64,000 nt of DNA from the NCBI GenBank assembly GCA_014654535.1, contig BNBA01000006.1, forward strand, positions 48,780 through 112,779, given 5' to 3'. The stretch is from Xanthomonas boreopolis. Its GTDB lineage: Bacteria; Pseudomonadota; Gammaproteobacteria; Xanthomonadales; Xanthomonadaceae. The position numbers were made by a program, and so were the translations under genes. The notes under the pieces were generated by a model. It was not told the origin of the DNA. It saw only the letters and a list, made by a program, of their open reading frames with translations, and made no database searches. This document shows positions 18,315-28,458 of this stretch, piece after piece; position 1 is the first letter of the stretch; each line of letters begins with the position of its first letter.

Positions 18315-18395
18315 GAAAAGCACCCTGCAGAAAGCAGAAAATTGCAAAAAAGCAGCAGATCGCTTGACAGCCAAAGTCAGGCAAAGATGCTTTTT

Positions 18396-18497
18396 CCCGA
18401 ATCCCGAATCCCGAATCCCGAATCCCGAATCCCGAATCCCGAATCCCGAATCCCGAATCCCGAATCCCGAATCCCGAATCCCGAATCCCGAATCCCG
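18396..18497. repeat. 7-bp tandem repeat, 14.6 copies of CCCGAAT
   Basis: Fourteen perfect copies of CCCGAAT plus CCCG run from 18396 to 18497, ending 8 nt before the stop codon of the minus-strand PAP2 gene. The repeat contains no stop in any frame, which creates misleading repeat-protein ORFs. It is outside the PAP2 coding region and probably lies in its transcript's 3' end. Confidence 0.95.
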
Positions 18498-18505
18498 GCC
18501 AAAGA

Positions 18506-19045
18506 TCAGTACAGCGACTGCATCCCCCACAGCGACAACCCCGCCAGCAGCGCGCCGATCGCGGTGGCGGCCAGCACGTCGCTCGGGTAGTGCAAGCCCA
18601 GCACCACGCGCGAGAGCGCCACGCAGGCGGTGAACGGCACCAGCAAGGGGGCCAGCCAGGGATAGTAGGCCAGGGCGACGATGCTGAAGGACACCGCGTG
18701 CAGCGTGTGCCCAGAGGGGAAGCTGAACTCGTCCAGCGGCGCCACCCAGGCGCGGATGCGCGGGTGCGCGGCGTACGGGCGCGGGCGCCGCGTCCAGCGC
18801 TTGAGCGACTTGTACAGGGTCAGCGCGACCACGCCGGTGGCGGCCATGTGCGCGGAGGCGCGGATGCCGTCGAGGCCGTCGGCCAGCACCAGCAGGCCCA
18901 TCAGCGAGTACCAGAACACCCCGTCGCCGAGCCGGCTGATCGCCGCGAAGAAGCGGCGTATCCGTTGCCGGCGGCACCAGAGGTTGGCGACCCGGCACCA
19001 GCGGGCCTCGCGCCCGCGCAGCGATTCAAGCGGCGTCGACAGCAT
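18506..19045 (-). CDS. PAP2-family phosphatase
   Basis: This 179-residue integral membrane protein has the three PAP2 signature motifs: KRWTRRPRP (82-90), PSGH (110-113) and SRVVLGLHYPSD (145-156). Several hydrophobic helices surround them. Family members remove phosphate from lipids such as phosphatidate or undecaprenyl diphosphate. Its start overlaps the end of the upstream glycosyltransferase gene by 20 nt, so the two are translationally coupled and may act on one lipid or lipid-linked sugar, which is inference. Confidence 0.88.
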   Translation of the reverse strand: MLSTPLESLRGREARWCRVANLWCRRQRIRRFFAAISRLGDGVFWYSLMGLLVLADGLDGIRASAHMAATGVVALTLYKSLKRWTRRPRPYAAHPRIRAWVAPLDEFSFPSGHTLHAVSFSIVALAYYPWLAPLLVPFTACVALSRVVLGLHYPSDVLAATAIGALLAGLSLWGMQSLY

Positions 19046-20162
19046 GGTGCCTCCTGGGGGCGCGCAATCCTTGCAGCATGGCGTCGAAATCGGCCACGAC
19101 GCGGTCGGGATGCAGTTTCTTCATCGCGATGCTGGCGGCCGTCGCCATCGTGCGGCGGAGTTCGTCCTGCTCGGCCAGCCGCACCGCGGCCTCGATGAAT
19201 TCCTCGTCGGTGTTCACCGCCGCGCCGGTCATGCCGTTGCGCAGGTACTCGCGCGCGGCGCCGTAGTCGAAGGCGATCGTCGCCACGCCGCTGGCCATCG
19301 CCTCCAGCGTGACGTTGCCGAAGGTCTCGCTGCGGCTGGGGAACAGGAACATGTCGCCGCTGGCGAAGTGGCGGGCGAGCGCGTCGCCGCGCTGGATGCC
19401 GCAGAAGATGAAATCCGGGTTCTCGTGCGCCAGCTTCTCGCGCAGCGGACCGTCGCCGACCCAGACGAAGCGCGCCTTCGGCCGCACCTGCTGGATCTGT
19501 CGGAACGCGCGCACCGCCAGCGGCAGGTTCTTCTCGCCGGCGATGCGGCCGACGTAGATCGCCGCGAAGCCTTCGCCCTCGATGCCCCATTCGGCGCGCA
19601 GCGCCGGGTCGCGCCGCGACGGGTCGAACTGCAGGCTGTCGACCGCGCGGGCCAGCAGCTGCACGCGCTCGAAGCCGGCCTCGGTGAGGAACTGCTTCAG
19701 CTCGCGGGTCGGTACCAGCGTCGCCTCGGCCTGGTTGTGGAAGCGCCGCATCCAGCGCAGCGCCGCGCCCTGCAGCCAGGCGGCGCCGTACTCGGGCAGG
19801 TATTCGTCGAAGCGGGTATGGAAGCCGGTGGCGACCGGGATGCCGAGCCGGCGCGCGGCGCGCACCGCCGACCAGCCCAGGGGGCCTTCCGTGGCCACGT
19901 AGATCGCGTCCGGCGTCGTGTTCTGCCAATGGCGGGTCAACCGCTGCGTGGCCGGCAGGCCGAAACGCAGGCCGGGGTAGCGCGGCAGCGCCGCGCCGCG
20001 CACCAGCAAGGTGTCCTTGGGATCCTGGTCGGCCGCCTGGCGCGGGCGCACCACCTCCACCTGGTGGCCACGCGCGCGCAGGCCGGTTTCCAGTCCGTGC
20101 ACGGTCAGGGCGACGCCGTTGACCTCGGGCGGATAGGTTTCCGTGACGATGGCGTAACGCAT
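19026..20162 (-). CDS. GT4-type glycosyltransferase
   Basis: This 378-residue protein has the GT-B fold of family 4 glycosyltransferases. The start MRYAIVTETYPPEVNGVALTV and the acceptor-side motif TGFHTRFDEYLP match diacylglycerol or mannoside glycosyltransferases of the SqdX/PimB type. The donor domain has YVGRIAGEKNLPL and the nucleotide-sugar motif FPSRSETFGNVTLEAMASG. The start ATG 20162 gives the expected N-terminus. The PAP2 gene overlaps its end, suggesting a lipid-glycosylation pair. The sugar and acceptor are not known. Confidence 0.88.
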   Translation of the reverse strand: MRYAIVTETYPPEVNGVALTVHGLETGLRARGHQVEVVRPRQAADQDPKDTLLVRGAALPRYPGLRFGLPATQRLTRHWQNTTPDAIYVATEGPLGWSAVRAARRLGIPVATGFHTRFDEYLPEYGAAWLQGAALRWMRRFHNQAEATLVPTRELKQFLTEAGFERVQLLARAVDSLQFDPSRRDPALRAEWGIEGEGFAAIYVGRIAGEKNLPLAVRAFRQIQQVRPKARFVWVGDGPLREKLAHENPDFIFCGIQRGDALARHFASGDMFLFPSRSETFGNVTLEAMASGVATIAFDYGAAREYLRNGMTGAAVNTDEEFIEAAVRLAEQDELRRTMATAASIAMKKLHPDRVVADFDAMLQGLRAPRRHHAVDAA

Positions 20163-20332
20163 GGCCGTTCTCCCGTTTGCGCAAGCTTGGCGGGAGGCGG
20201 TGGCAGCGGGATGGCATTTTTGCGTCAGTGGGATGACGCGAGGGCCGGGGACCCGGGGCTCGGGAAAAGCCGGTACGTCGTGCCCGGAGGATCCCCGGGC
20301 GCGGCAGCCTTTGCCAGGCCCCGGTCCCGGCT

Positions 20333-21859
20333 TCAGGCCACCAGCGGCTTGAAGGTGATTCCCAGGCCGGCCATGCCCTCGACTTCGCCGAGCAGGTCGG
20401 CGCGCAGCAGGGGGCGCGAGCCGACCCAACTGCGCGAGAGGACCAGCGACAGCTGGTCGCCCTGCGCCTGCAGTTCCAGCTGCGGGATCGGGTCCGGCTC
20501 GTGGGCGCGGTGCAGCAGCACCGCCAGGCGCAGCAGCGCGGCCTTGCGCTTGGCCGATTGCAGCAGGCGGTCGGGCAGTGCGTCGAAGGCGTTCTTCGGC
20601 ACGTTGCGGCGATGCGTGCGCACCAACGCCGCCAGCACCTGCTGCTCCTGGCGGGAGAAGCCGGCGATATCGGAATTTTCCAGCACGTAGCTGCCGTGCA
20701 CGTGGTACTGGCTGTGCGCGATCATCAGGCCCAGCTCGTGCAGGCGCGCGGCCCAGTCGAGCATCCGCGCGTCGTCGGCATCCAGCGCCCAGGCCTCGGC
20801 GACCTGTTCGAACAGGCGCCGCGCGGTGGCGGCGACCCGTTCGGCCTGGTTCTCGTCGATGCCGTAGCGCTGCACGAGCGCGGCGACCGAGCCGTCGCGC
20901 GAGTCGTCGGCGCTGCCGCGGCCGAGCATGTCGTAGAGGATGCCCTCGCGCATGGCGGCCTTGCTGACCATCAGCCGTTCCAGCCCCAGCGCCTGGAAGG
21001 CCGCCTCCAGGACGAGGATGCCGCCGGCGATGATCGGCCGGCGCTCGGACGACAGCCCGGGCAGCTGGATGTCCTCGATGCGCTTGGCCTTGAGCAGCTC
21101 GTCGCGCACCACCGGCAGGGCCGCCGCGGTGATCGCGCCCTTGGTCAGCTTCATCGCGGCGCAGATCTCGCCGATCGCCTTGTGGGTGCCGGACGAACCC
21201 ACCGCCTCGTGCCACCCGATCGTGCGGTACAGGCTGGCGAACTGCTGGAACTCGGCGCCGATCTCGGTCAGCGCGTCCTTCCACTTCTTGCGCGAGAGCT
21301 TGCCGCCGGGAAAGAAGCGCCGCGTGCTGGCGATGCAGCCGGCCTGCAGGCTCTCGCGTTCCAGGGTCTGGAAGCCGCGGCCGATGATGAACTCGGTGGA
21401 ACCGCCGCCGATGTCGATCACCAGCCTGCGCTGGTCCGGCTTGGGCGGCTGCGCGTGCGCCACGCCGAGATAGATCAGGCGCGCCTCCTCGCGGCCGCTG
21501 ACCACCTCGATGGCATGCCCCAGCGCGGTCTCGGCCGGCATCAGGAAGGTCTGCGGCGAGCGCAGCTGGCGCACGGTGTTGGTGGCGAGCGCGCGCACGT
21601 GGGTCGGCGGCACGCCGCGCAGGCGCTGGCCGAACCGCGCCAGGCACTCGAGCGCGCGCTGGCGCGCCTCGTTGGACAACCCGCCCTTGCCGTCCAGGCC
21701 CTCGGCGAGCCGCACCGTCTCGCGCAACCGGTCCACCACCCGCAACTGCCCGAGCAGGTAGCGCGCGATCACCATGTGGAAACTGTTGGAACCCAGGTCG
21801 ATCGCCGCCAGCAGATCGCCATCCTGCAACGGCGGGGAAGTAGGGGAGGTGTTCGGCAT
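20333..21859 (-). CDS. ppx: exopolyphosphatase (Ppx/GppA family)
   Basis: Ppx removes terminal phosphate from polyphosphate; GppA relatives hydrolyse pppGpp. The 508-residue protein has the actin-like ATPase start AAIDLGSNSFHMVIARY, the second phosphate loop VIDIGGGSTEFIIG, and a C-terminal HD-like helical domain (LHELGLMIAHSQYHVHGSYV). I chose ATG 21859 (MPNTSPT); an upstream in-frame ATG at 21907 would add 16 residues without similarity. It is 107 bp downstream of ppk, so synthesis and breakdown of polyphosphate are encoded side by side. Confidence 0.94.
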   Translation of the reverse strand: MPNTSPTSPPLQDGDLLAAIDLGSNSFHMVIARYLLGQLRVVDRLRETVRLAEGLDGKGGLSNEARQRALECLARFGQRLRGVPPTHVRALATNTVRQLRSPQTFLMPAETALGHAIEVVSGREEARLIYLGVAHAQPPKPDQRRLVIDIGGGSTEFIIGRGFQTLERESLQAGCIASTRRFFPGGKLSRKKWKDALTEIGAEFQQFASLYRTIGWHEAVGSSGTHKAIGEICAAMKLTKGAITAAALPVVRDELLKAKRIEDIQLPGLSSERRPIIAGGILVLEAAFQALGLERLMVSKAAMREGILYDMLGRGSADDSRDGSVAALVQRYGIDENQAERVAATARRLFEQVAEAWALDADDARMLDWAARLHELGLMIAHSQYHVHGSYVLENSDIAGFSRQEQQVLAALVRTHRRNVPKNAFDALPDRLLQSAKRKAALLRLAVLLHRAHEPDPIPQLELQAQGDQLSLVLSRSWVGSRPLLRADLLGEVEGMAGLGITFKPLVA

Positions 21860-21966
21860 GGCGGGAATGGTAGCCGAAGGGTCGCGCTGGTCGTTAGAGC
21901 GTGTCATCCGGGGCCGAAGGGTCGATCGTCCGGGCACCGAGGGCCCGCCGGGCCCTCGGTGCCGCC

Positions 21967-24069
21967 TCACAGCCGCGCGAGCAACGCCAGCTGGGCCGAA
22001 TGCGGCTGCTCGCCCGGGGCCGGCATGCGCTTGTGGTAGACGCCGCTGGTGTCCAGCTCCCAGGCATTGAGGTTGTCGTCCAGGTAGTTCTGCAGCGCTT
22101 CGCGGTAGACCCGCTTGGCCAGGTCCGGGTCGAGGATCGGGAAGCAGGTCTCCACGCGCCGCAGCAGGTTGCGCTCCAGCCAGTCGGCGCTGGCGCAGAA
22201 CAGCTCCGGGTCGCCATCGTTGCCGAACCAGTACACCCGGCTGTGCTCGAGGAAGCGGCCGACGATCGAGCGCACCCGGATGTTCTCGGACACGCCGGGC
22301 ACGCCCGGGCGCAGCGTGCAGGCGCCGCGCACGATCAGGTCGATCTGCACGCCGGCCTGCGAGGCCTCGTAGAGCGCGCGCACCACCTGCGGCTCGTTGA
22401 GGGCGTTCATCTTGGCGATGATGCGGCCGGGCCGGCCCGCGCGCGCCAGCCTCGTCTCGCGCTCGATCCGCTGCAGCACGCCCGGATGCAGGGTGAACGG
22501 CGATTGCAGCAGGCGCTTGAGCCGGATCCGCGGCGCCAGCCCGGACAATTGCTGGAACAGCAGGTGCACGTCGTTGCCGATGTCGGCGTCGGCGGTGATC
22601 AGGCTCAGGTCGGTGTAGGCGCGCGCGGTGCCGCTGTGGTAGTTGCCGGTGCCCAGGTGCACGTAGCGGCGCAGCTTGCGGCCCTCGCGGCGCACGATCA
22701 GCAGCATCTTGGCGTGGGTCTTGTAGCCGACCACGCCGTAGACCACCTGCACGCCGGCCTCCTGCAGCTTGTCGGCCAGGCCCAGGTTGGCCTCCTCGTC
22801 GAAGCGCGCGCGCAGTTCCACCACCACGGTGACGTCCTTGCCGTTGCGCGCGGCCAGCACCAGCGCGTCGACGATCGCCGAATCCTTGCCGGTGCGGTAC
22901 AGGGTCTGCTTGATCGCCAGCACGTTCGGGTCGACCGCGGCCTGTCGGATCAGGTCGGTCACCGCGGTGAACGCATCGTAGGGATGGTGCAGCAGCACGT
23001 CGGACTTGGCGACGATCTCGAAGATGCCCTCGCTGTCGCGCAGCGTGCGCGGGTTGAACGGCGGGTACTTCAGTTCCGGGCGCTGGACCAGGTCGTAGAC
23101 CTGGTTGACCCGGCTCAGGTTGACCGGACCGCCGATCCGGTAGACGGCATTGTCCGGCAGCCCGAAGTTCTGCAGCAGCGTGCGCACGATCGGCTTGGGG
23201 CAGTCGTCGGCGATCTCCAGCCGCACCGCCGGCCGGTAGCCGCGGTCGACCAGTTCGTCGCGCAGCGCCAGCGCCAGGTTCTCCACTTCCTCCTCGTCCA
23301 CCACCAGCTCGGAGTTGCGGGTGACGCGGAACTGGTAGGAGCCCTTCACGTCCATGCCCGGGAACAGCTCCTCGACGAACGCCGACAGCACCGAGGACAG
23401 GAACACGAAGTTCTGCTCGCCGTCGCCGGCCAGCGCCGCAGGCAGCTGGATGATGCGCGGCAGCGAGCGCGGCGCGCGCACGATCGCCAGGTGCCCGGCG
23501 CGGCCGAACGCGTCGATGCCTTCCAGCACCACCACGATGTTGAGGGTCTTGTTGAGGATCTTCGGGAACGGGTGCGCCGGATCCAGCCCGAGCGGCGACA
23601 GCACCGGCATGATCTCGTTGCGGAAGTACGCGCGCAGCCAGCGCTTCTGCCGCGCGTTCCACGAGTTGCGCCCGAGCACGCCGATGCCGGCCTCGGCCAG
23701 CGCCGGGCGCAGCACCTGGTTCCAGCAGTGGTATTGCCGCTCGACCAGCTCGGCGGCGCGGTCGTGCACCGCCGCCAGGATCGCGGCCGGGCTCAGCCCG
23801 TCCGGCGCCGGGGGCAGGCCGAATTCCTGCGCGTGGCGCACGGTGGCGGCGCGGATCTCGAAGAACTCGTCCAGGTTGGTGCAGGAGATGCACAGGAACC
23901 GCAGCCGCTCCAGCAGCGGCACCTCCGGGTCCATCGCCTGCGCCAGCACGCGGAAGTTGAAGTCGAGCTGCGACAGCTCGCGGTTGAGGTACAGCGCCGG
24001 ATCGCGCAGCGGATCGACGGCGATGTCGGTGGAGGGCGCGGTCTTCGTGGACTTCTTGGCGCTGGCCAT
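21967..24069 (-). CDS. ppk1: polyphosphate kinase 1
   Basis: Ppk1 reversibly makes polyphosphate from ATP at the membrane. The 700-residue protein has the family order: N-terminal helical domain (NRELSQLDFNFRVL), head domain, and two phospholipase-D-like catalytic domains. The PLD-type histidine motifs are visible in YKTHAKMLLIVRREG and RYVHLGTGNYH, the usual site of the phosphohistidine. Length is typical (about 690). It lies between phoR and ppx in a minus-strand row, consistent with PhoB control known in other bacteria. Confidence 0.97.
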   Translation of the reverse strand: MASAKKSTKTAPSTDIAVDPLRDPALYLNRELSQLDFNFRVLAQAMDPEVPLLERLRFLCISCTNLDEFFEIRAATVRHAQEFGLPPAPDGLSPAAILAAVHDRAAELVERQYHCWNQVLRPALAEAGIGVLGRNSWNARQKRWLRAYFRNEIMPVLSPLGLDPAHPFPKILNKTLNIVVVLEGIDAFGRAGHLAIVRAPRSLPRIIQLPAALAGDGEQNFVFLSSVLSAFVEELFPGMDVKGSYQFRVTRNSELVVDEEEVENLALALRDELVDRGYRPAVRLEIADDCPKPIVRTLLQNFGLPDNAVYRIGGPVNLSRVNQVYDLVQRPELKYPPFNPRTLRDSEGIFEIVAKSDVLLHHPYDAFTAVTDLIRQAAVDPNVLAIKQTLYRTGKDSAIVDALVLAARNGKDVTVVVELRARFDEEANLGLADKLQEAGVQVVYGVVGYKTHAKMLLIVRREGRKLRRYVHLGTGNYHSGTARAYTDLSLITADADIGNDVHLLFQQLSGLAPRIRLKRLLQSPFTLHPGVLQRIERETRLARAGRPGRIIAKMNALNEPQVVRALYEASQAGVQIDLIVRGACTLRPGVPGVSENIRVRSIVGRFLEHSRVYWFGNDGDPELFCASADWLERNLLRRVETCFPILDPDLAKRVYREALQNYLDDNLNAWELDTSGVYHKRMPAPGEQPHSAQLALLARL

Positions 24070-24130
24070 CGTGCGGTTTCGGATTGGTGGAAGGGCGGCG
24101 AGACGATCCCGCCATGCTTGCGGCTACATA

Positions 24131-25459
<1,329 letters not shown>

Positions 25460-25460
25460 C

Positions 25461-25540
25461 TAGAACGGGTTACGTACTTTGAGATGAGGTGCGTTGGCTG
25501 TCAGCGGTGCGGAGCCGGTCAAAGTACATAACACGCTCTA
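25461..25540. repeat. 80-bp inverted-repeat element between phoB and phoR
   Basis: The left arm 25461-25482 and right arm 25519-25540 pair over 22 positions with 18 matches (TAGA-CG-GTTA-GTACTTTGA form), around a 36-nt centre. The outer part of the right arm, ACACGCTCTA, recurs alone upstream of ppx (21895-21907, minus) and of kdkA (63152-63164, plus). It looks like a miniature inverted-repeat element. Confidence 0.7.
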
Positions 25541-25589
25541 CAACGGCGCAGGGCGGACGGAAGGGCGGTGCGTCGCCGCCCCGCGGGCA

Positions 25590-26279
25590 TCAGGTGGCCG
25601 CGGAGAAGCGGTAGCCGGAGCCGCGCACGGTCTGCACCATGTTGTCGAGCCCGAACGGCTCCAGCGTCTTGCGCAGGCGCCGGATGTGCACGTCGATCGT
25701 GCGTTCCTCGACGTACACGCTGCCGCCCCACACGTGGTCCAGCAACTGGGTGCGCGTGTAGACGCGCTCGGGGTGGGTCATGAAGAAGTGCAGCAGGCGG
25801 TATTCGGTCGGGCCGATCGGCACCGGCGTGTCGCCGGCGAACACCCGGTGCGCGGCACCGTCGATGCGCAACTGGCCGACGGTCACGCTGCCGTCCTCGT
25901 CGTCCTCGCGGGTGCGGCGCATGACGGCGCGGATGCGCGCCAGCAGCTCGCGCGCCGAGAACGGCTTGACCACGTAGTCGTCGACGCCGGCTTCCAGCCC
26001 GCCGACGCGGTCGTTCTCCTCGCCGCGCGCGGTCAGCATGATGATCGGCACCTCGCGGGTCAGCTGTTCCTTGCGCCAGCGCCGGGCCAGCTCCAGGCCG
26101 CTGGTGCCGGGCAGCATCCAGTCCAGCAGGATCAGGTCCGGCACCCGGTCGGCGATCGCCGTCTGCGCTTCGCGTGCGTCGCCGGCATGCACCGGCTCGA
26201 ACTCGCCCTTGCGCAGAGCGAAGGCCACCATGTCGCGGATCGAGGGTTCGTCATCGACGATCAGGATGCGTTTCTGCAC
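25590..26279 (-). CDS. phoB: phosphate-regulon response regulator
   Basis: PhoB activates phosphate-starvation genes. Starting at GTG 26279 (MQKRILIVDDE) it has 229 residues and the phosphoacceptor Asp in LLDWMLPG falls at residue 53, exactly the numbers of E. coli PhoB; an in-frame GTG at 26288 would add three residues. The receiver domain has the DDE acidic pocket and the conserved Lys in VVKPFS. The winged-helix domain ends with RTIDVHIRRLRKTLEP and VRGSGYRFS. A Pho-box-like site lies 29 to 46 nt upstream, so autoregulation is likely. Confidence 0.96.
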   Translation of the reverse strand: MQKRILIVDDEPSIRDMVAFALRKGEFEPVHAGDAREAQTAIADRVPDLILLDWMLPGTSGLELARRWRKEQLTREVPIIMLTARGEENDRVGGLEAGVDDYVVKPFSARELLARIRAVMRRTREDDEDGSVTVGQLRIDGAAHRVFAGDTPVPIGPTEYRLLHFFMTHPERVYTRTQLLDHVWGGSVYVEERTIDVHIRRLRKTLEPFGLDNMVQTVRGSGYRFSAAT

Positions 26280-26316
26280 GCAGGACACCGTCAGTCTTTC
26301 GGATGCGTGTCAGTAG

Positions 26317-26334
26317 ACTACGGTTTTATGACGG
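26317..26334 (-). promoter_or_regulatory. Pho-box-like site upstream of phoB
   Basis: On the minus strand the 18-mer reads CCGTCAT-AAAA-CCGTAGT, about 14 of 18 matches to the enteric Pho box with the right 7-4-7 layout. It sits just before phoB and after the M48 protease gene end. Confidence 0.5.
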
Positions 26335-26370
26335 AAACGTGACACTCCGGGGCGGTGGCGGGACGGCCCG

Positions 26371-28014
26371 TCAGCGTTGGGACAGGTCCGGGTCGCGGAT
26401 GCCCTGGCGGCGCATTTCCAGCACGGTCGGGGTGATCGCCGCGATCCGGGCATCCACCCGGGAGCGGGTCACGTAGTCCAGGTCGTCGCGCTTCTTCAGT
26501 GCCTGCAACTGCAACAGGGCCTGTTCGGGGCGCCCGTTCAGGAACGCCGCCTCGGCGTAGGCCTCGCTGGCCCGGGCGGTGTCGCCGGCCAGCTCGCAGG
26601 CGCGGGCGTAGGCCTGCTGGAAGGTCGGGTCCTCGCCGGACTGCCGCAACAGCGGCTCCAGGACCTGCCGGGCCCGCTGGCCGGATTCGCGGGTGGCCTG
26701 CTCGTTGAGCATGCCGGCGTAGGTCAGGGCCACGGCGCGGTTGTTCGGCAGGCGCTTGAGCAACTCGTCGAAGCGGGCATTGGCCTGCTCGTGCTGGCCG
26801 GCCCGCGACTGCGCCTCGGACAGGCCCAGTGCCAGCCACAGGTTGTCGGGGTGGGCCTCCAGCAGCGCCCCGAAGTCGTGCACCGCCTCGGCCGGCCTGC
26901 CGCCGTTGCGCAGCCGCGCCAGCGCCAGACCGTAGCGCTGCGCATCGGTCAGCCCCCGGCTCGCGCTGCGGCGGATGTCCTCGTACTCGCGGATCGCCGC
27001 CGAGGGAGTGTTGGCGCTGAGCACGCGCAGGCGCTCCTTGGCCCAGTCGAACTGGCCGCTGGCGCCGCGGTCCTGGAGGTCGAGCGGCACCCGGAACGTG
27101 GAGGGCAGCAGCGGGTTGCCCACCGCCCCGAGCGGCTCGGCCAGCGACGGGTCGGCCGGGTCGACGCGCTCCTGGCGCGTGCCGCCCGGCGTGGCGGTGG
27201 TCAGCAGCACCGTGTTCTTCTTCATCTGCTCGGCGCGGGCCTTGGCCTCGCCGATGCGGGTGAGGGTGACCGGGTGGGTCTGCAGGTAGTCGGGCGCGCT
27301 GTAGCCGCCCTGGTTGCCGCGCATCGCCAGCGACATCCGTTCGAAGAACCCGGCCATGGCATCCACGTCGTAGCCGCTGCGGGCCAGCGTGCGAATGCCG
27401 AGGCGGTCGGCCTCGGCCTCGTTGGAGCGGGTGTAGTTGATCTGGCGCTGCGCCATCAGCCCCATCGCGCTGCTGATGCTGGCCATCGTCGCATCGCCGC
27501 TGGAGCTGCCCCCGGCCTGCTGCGCGGCGATCACCGCCGCCAGCATGCCGAGCAGGATCGGGATCTGGTCGCGCTGGGCGCGCTCCACCCCGCGCAGCAC
27601 GTGCTGCTGGGTGACGTGGGCGATCTCGTGCGACAGCACCGCGGCGACCTCGTCCTCGCGCTCGGCGGTGAGCACCAGCCCGGCATTGACCGCGATGTAG
27701 CCGCCCAGCGTGGCGAAGGCGTTGATCTGGCGCTCGCGCAGCATGAAGAAGGTGAACTTCTGCTGCGGTTGGTCGCTGTTGGCGCCCAGCCGGGTCCCCA
27801 TCGACTGCAGCCAGTCGCCGATCAGCGGATCGTCCAGCACGTAACCGTAGTTGCGCAGCTCGGCCAGCATCATCTTGCCGTACTCGGCCTGCCGCGCCGG
27901 CGTGAGCAGCTCGCCGGCCGACGAGCCGATGTCGGGCAGCCGGTTGTCCTGCGCGGGCGCAACGCCGGCCGCGATGGCCAGGGTGACGGCGGCGGCGATC
28001 GGCAGAAGACGCAC
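26371..28014 (-). CDS. M48 metalloprotease with TPR tail (BepA-like)
   Basis: This 547-residue periplasmic protein resembles BepA (YfgC), which helps or degrades outer-membrane proteins such as LptD during assembly. A signal peptide ends at VAPAQ (about 21). The M48 zinc site is HEIAH (H129, E130, H133), with the third ligand expected in SNEAEADRLG. The C-terminal half is helical with TPR-like repeats (LALGLSEAQSRAGQHEQANA, FQQAYARACELAGDTARASE). I chose GTG 28014 because GGAG lies 6 nt upstream and the signal peptide begins there. It is divergent from the glutaredoxin gene. Confidence 0.88.
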   Translation of the reverse strand: MRLLPIAAAVTLAIAAGVAPAQDNRLPDIGSSAGELLTPARQAEYGKMMLAELRNYGYVLDDPLIGDWLQSMGTRLGANSDQPQQKFTFFMLRERQINAFATLGGYIAVNAGLVLTAEREDEVAAVLSHEIAHVTQQHVLRGVERAQRDQIPILLGMLAAVIAAQQAGGSSSGDATMASISSAMGLMAQRQINYTRSNEAEADRLGIRTLARSGYDVDAMAGFFERMSLAMRGNQGGYSAPDYLQTHPVTLTRIGEAKARAEQMKKNTVLLTTATPGGTRQERVDPADPSLAEPLGAVGNPLLPSTFRVPLDLQDRGASGQFDWAKERLRVLSANTPSAAIREYEDIRRSASRGLTDAQRYGLALARLRNGGRPAEAVHDFGALLEAHPDNLWLALGLSEAQSRAGQHEQANARFDELLKRLPNNRAVALTYAGMLNEQATRESGQRARQVLEPLLRQSGEDPTFQQAYARACELAGDTARASEAYAEAAFLNGRPEQALLQLQALKKRDDLDYVTRSRVDARIAAITPTVLEMRRQGIRDPDLSQR

Positions 28015-28155
28015 ACGAAGCTCCGGTCTTGGGCGGCGGGAAGGGCGCGGGACGGGCCCGGATGAACCCGGGCCGATCCACAGTGTTGCGGCGGCGGCCT
28101 CGAAATTCCAGCCGGGGACTACCATATGGACCACCAAATCCACACGGAGTTTCCC

Positions 28156-28458
28156 GTGAGCCAAGAGACCGCCGCGGGCGCCGGCCCGCAGATCACCCTC
28201 TATTCCACCGCCGTCTGCCCCTATTGCGTGGCGGCCAAGAACTTCCTCAAGAGCAAGGGCCAGAGCTGGACCGAGGTCCGCATCGACCTGGACCCGGCCG
28301 AGCGCGAGAAGATGATCGCGCGCGCCCGGCGCACCAGCGTGCCGCAGATCTTCGTCGGCGACGTCCACGTCGGCGGCTACGACGACATGATGGCGCTGCA
28401 CCGCGCCGGCAAGCTCGAACCGCTGCTGGCCGGCCAGGCCCCGGAGGCCGGCGCATGA
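28156..28458 (+). CDS. grxC: glutaredoxin 3
   Basis: Glutaredoxin reduces disulfides with glutathione in the cytosol. The 100-residue protein has the CPYC active site (C21-C24), TSVPQIF with the cis-Pro, and HVGGYDDMMAL for glutathione binding. I chose GTG 28156 because GGAG lies 6 nt upstream; an ATG ten codons earlier is in frame but lacks a good ribosome site. The next gene overlaps its end by 4 nt (ATGA), so the two are translationally coupled. Confidence 0.93.
   Translation: MSQETAAGAGPQITLYSTAVCPYCVAAKNFLKSKGQSWTEVRIDLDPAEREKMIARARRTSVPQIFVGDVHVGGYDDMMALHRAGKLEPLLAGQAPEAGA

Noticed and set aside
18396-18497. Possible CRISPR array
   Set aside because: The repeats are 7 bp and directly joined without spacers.
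18156-18998. Repeat protein with RDSGFG units
   Set aside because: It is a translation of the CCCGAAT tandem repeat plus antisense frame of the PAP2 gene; the heptamer is open in every frame.
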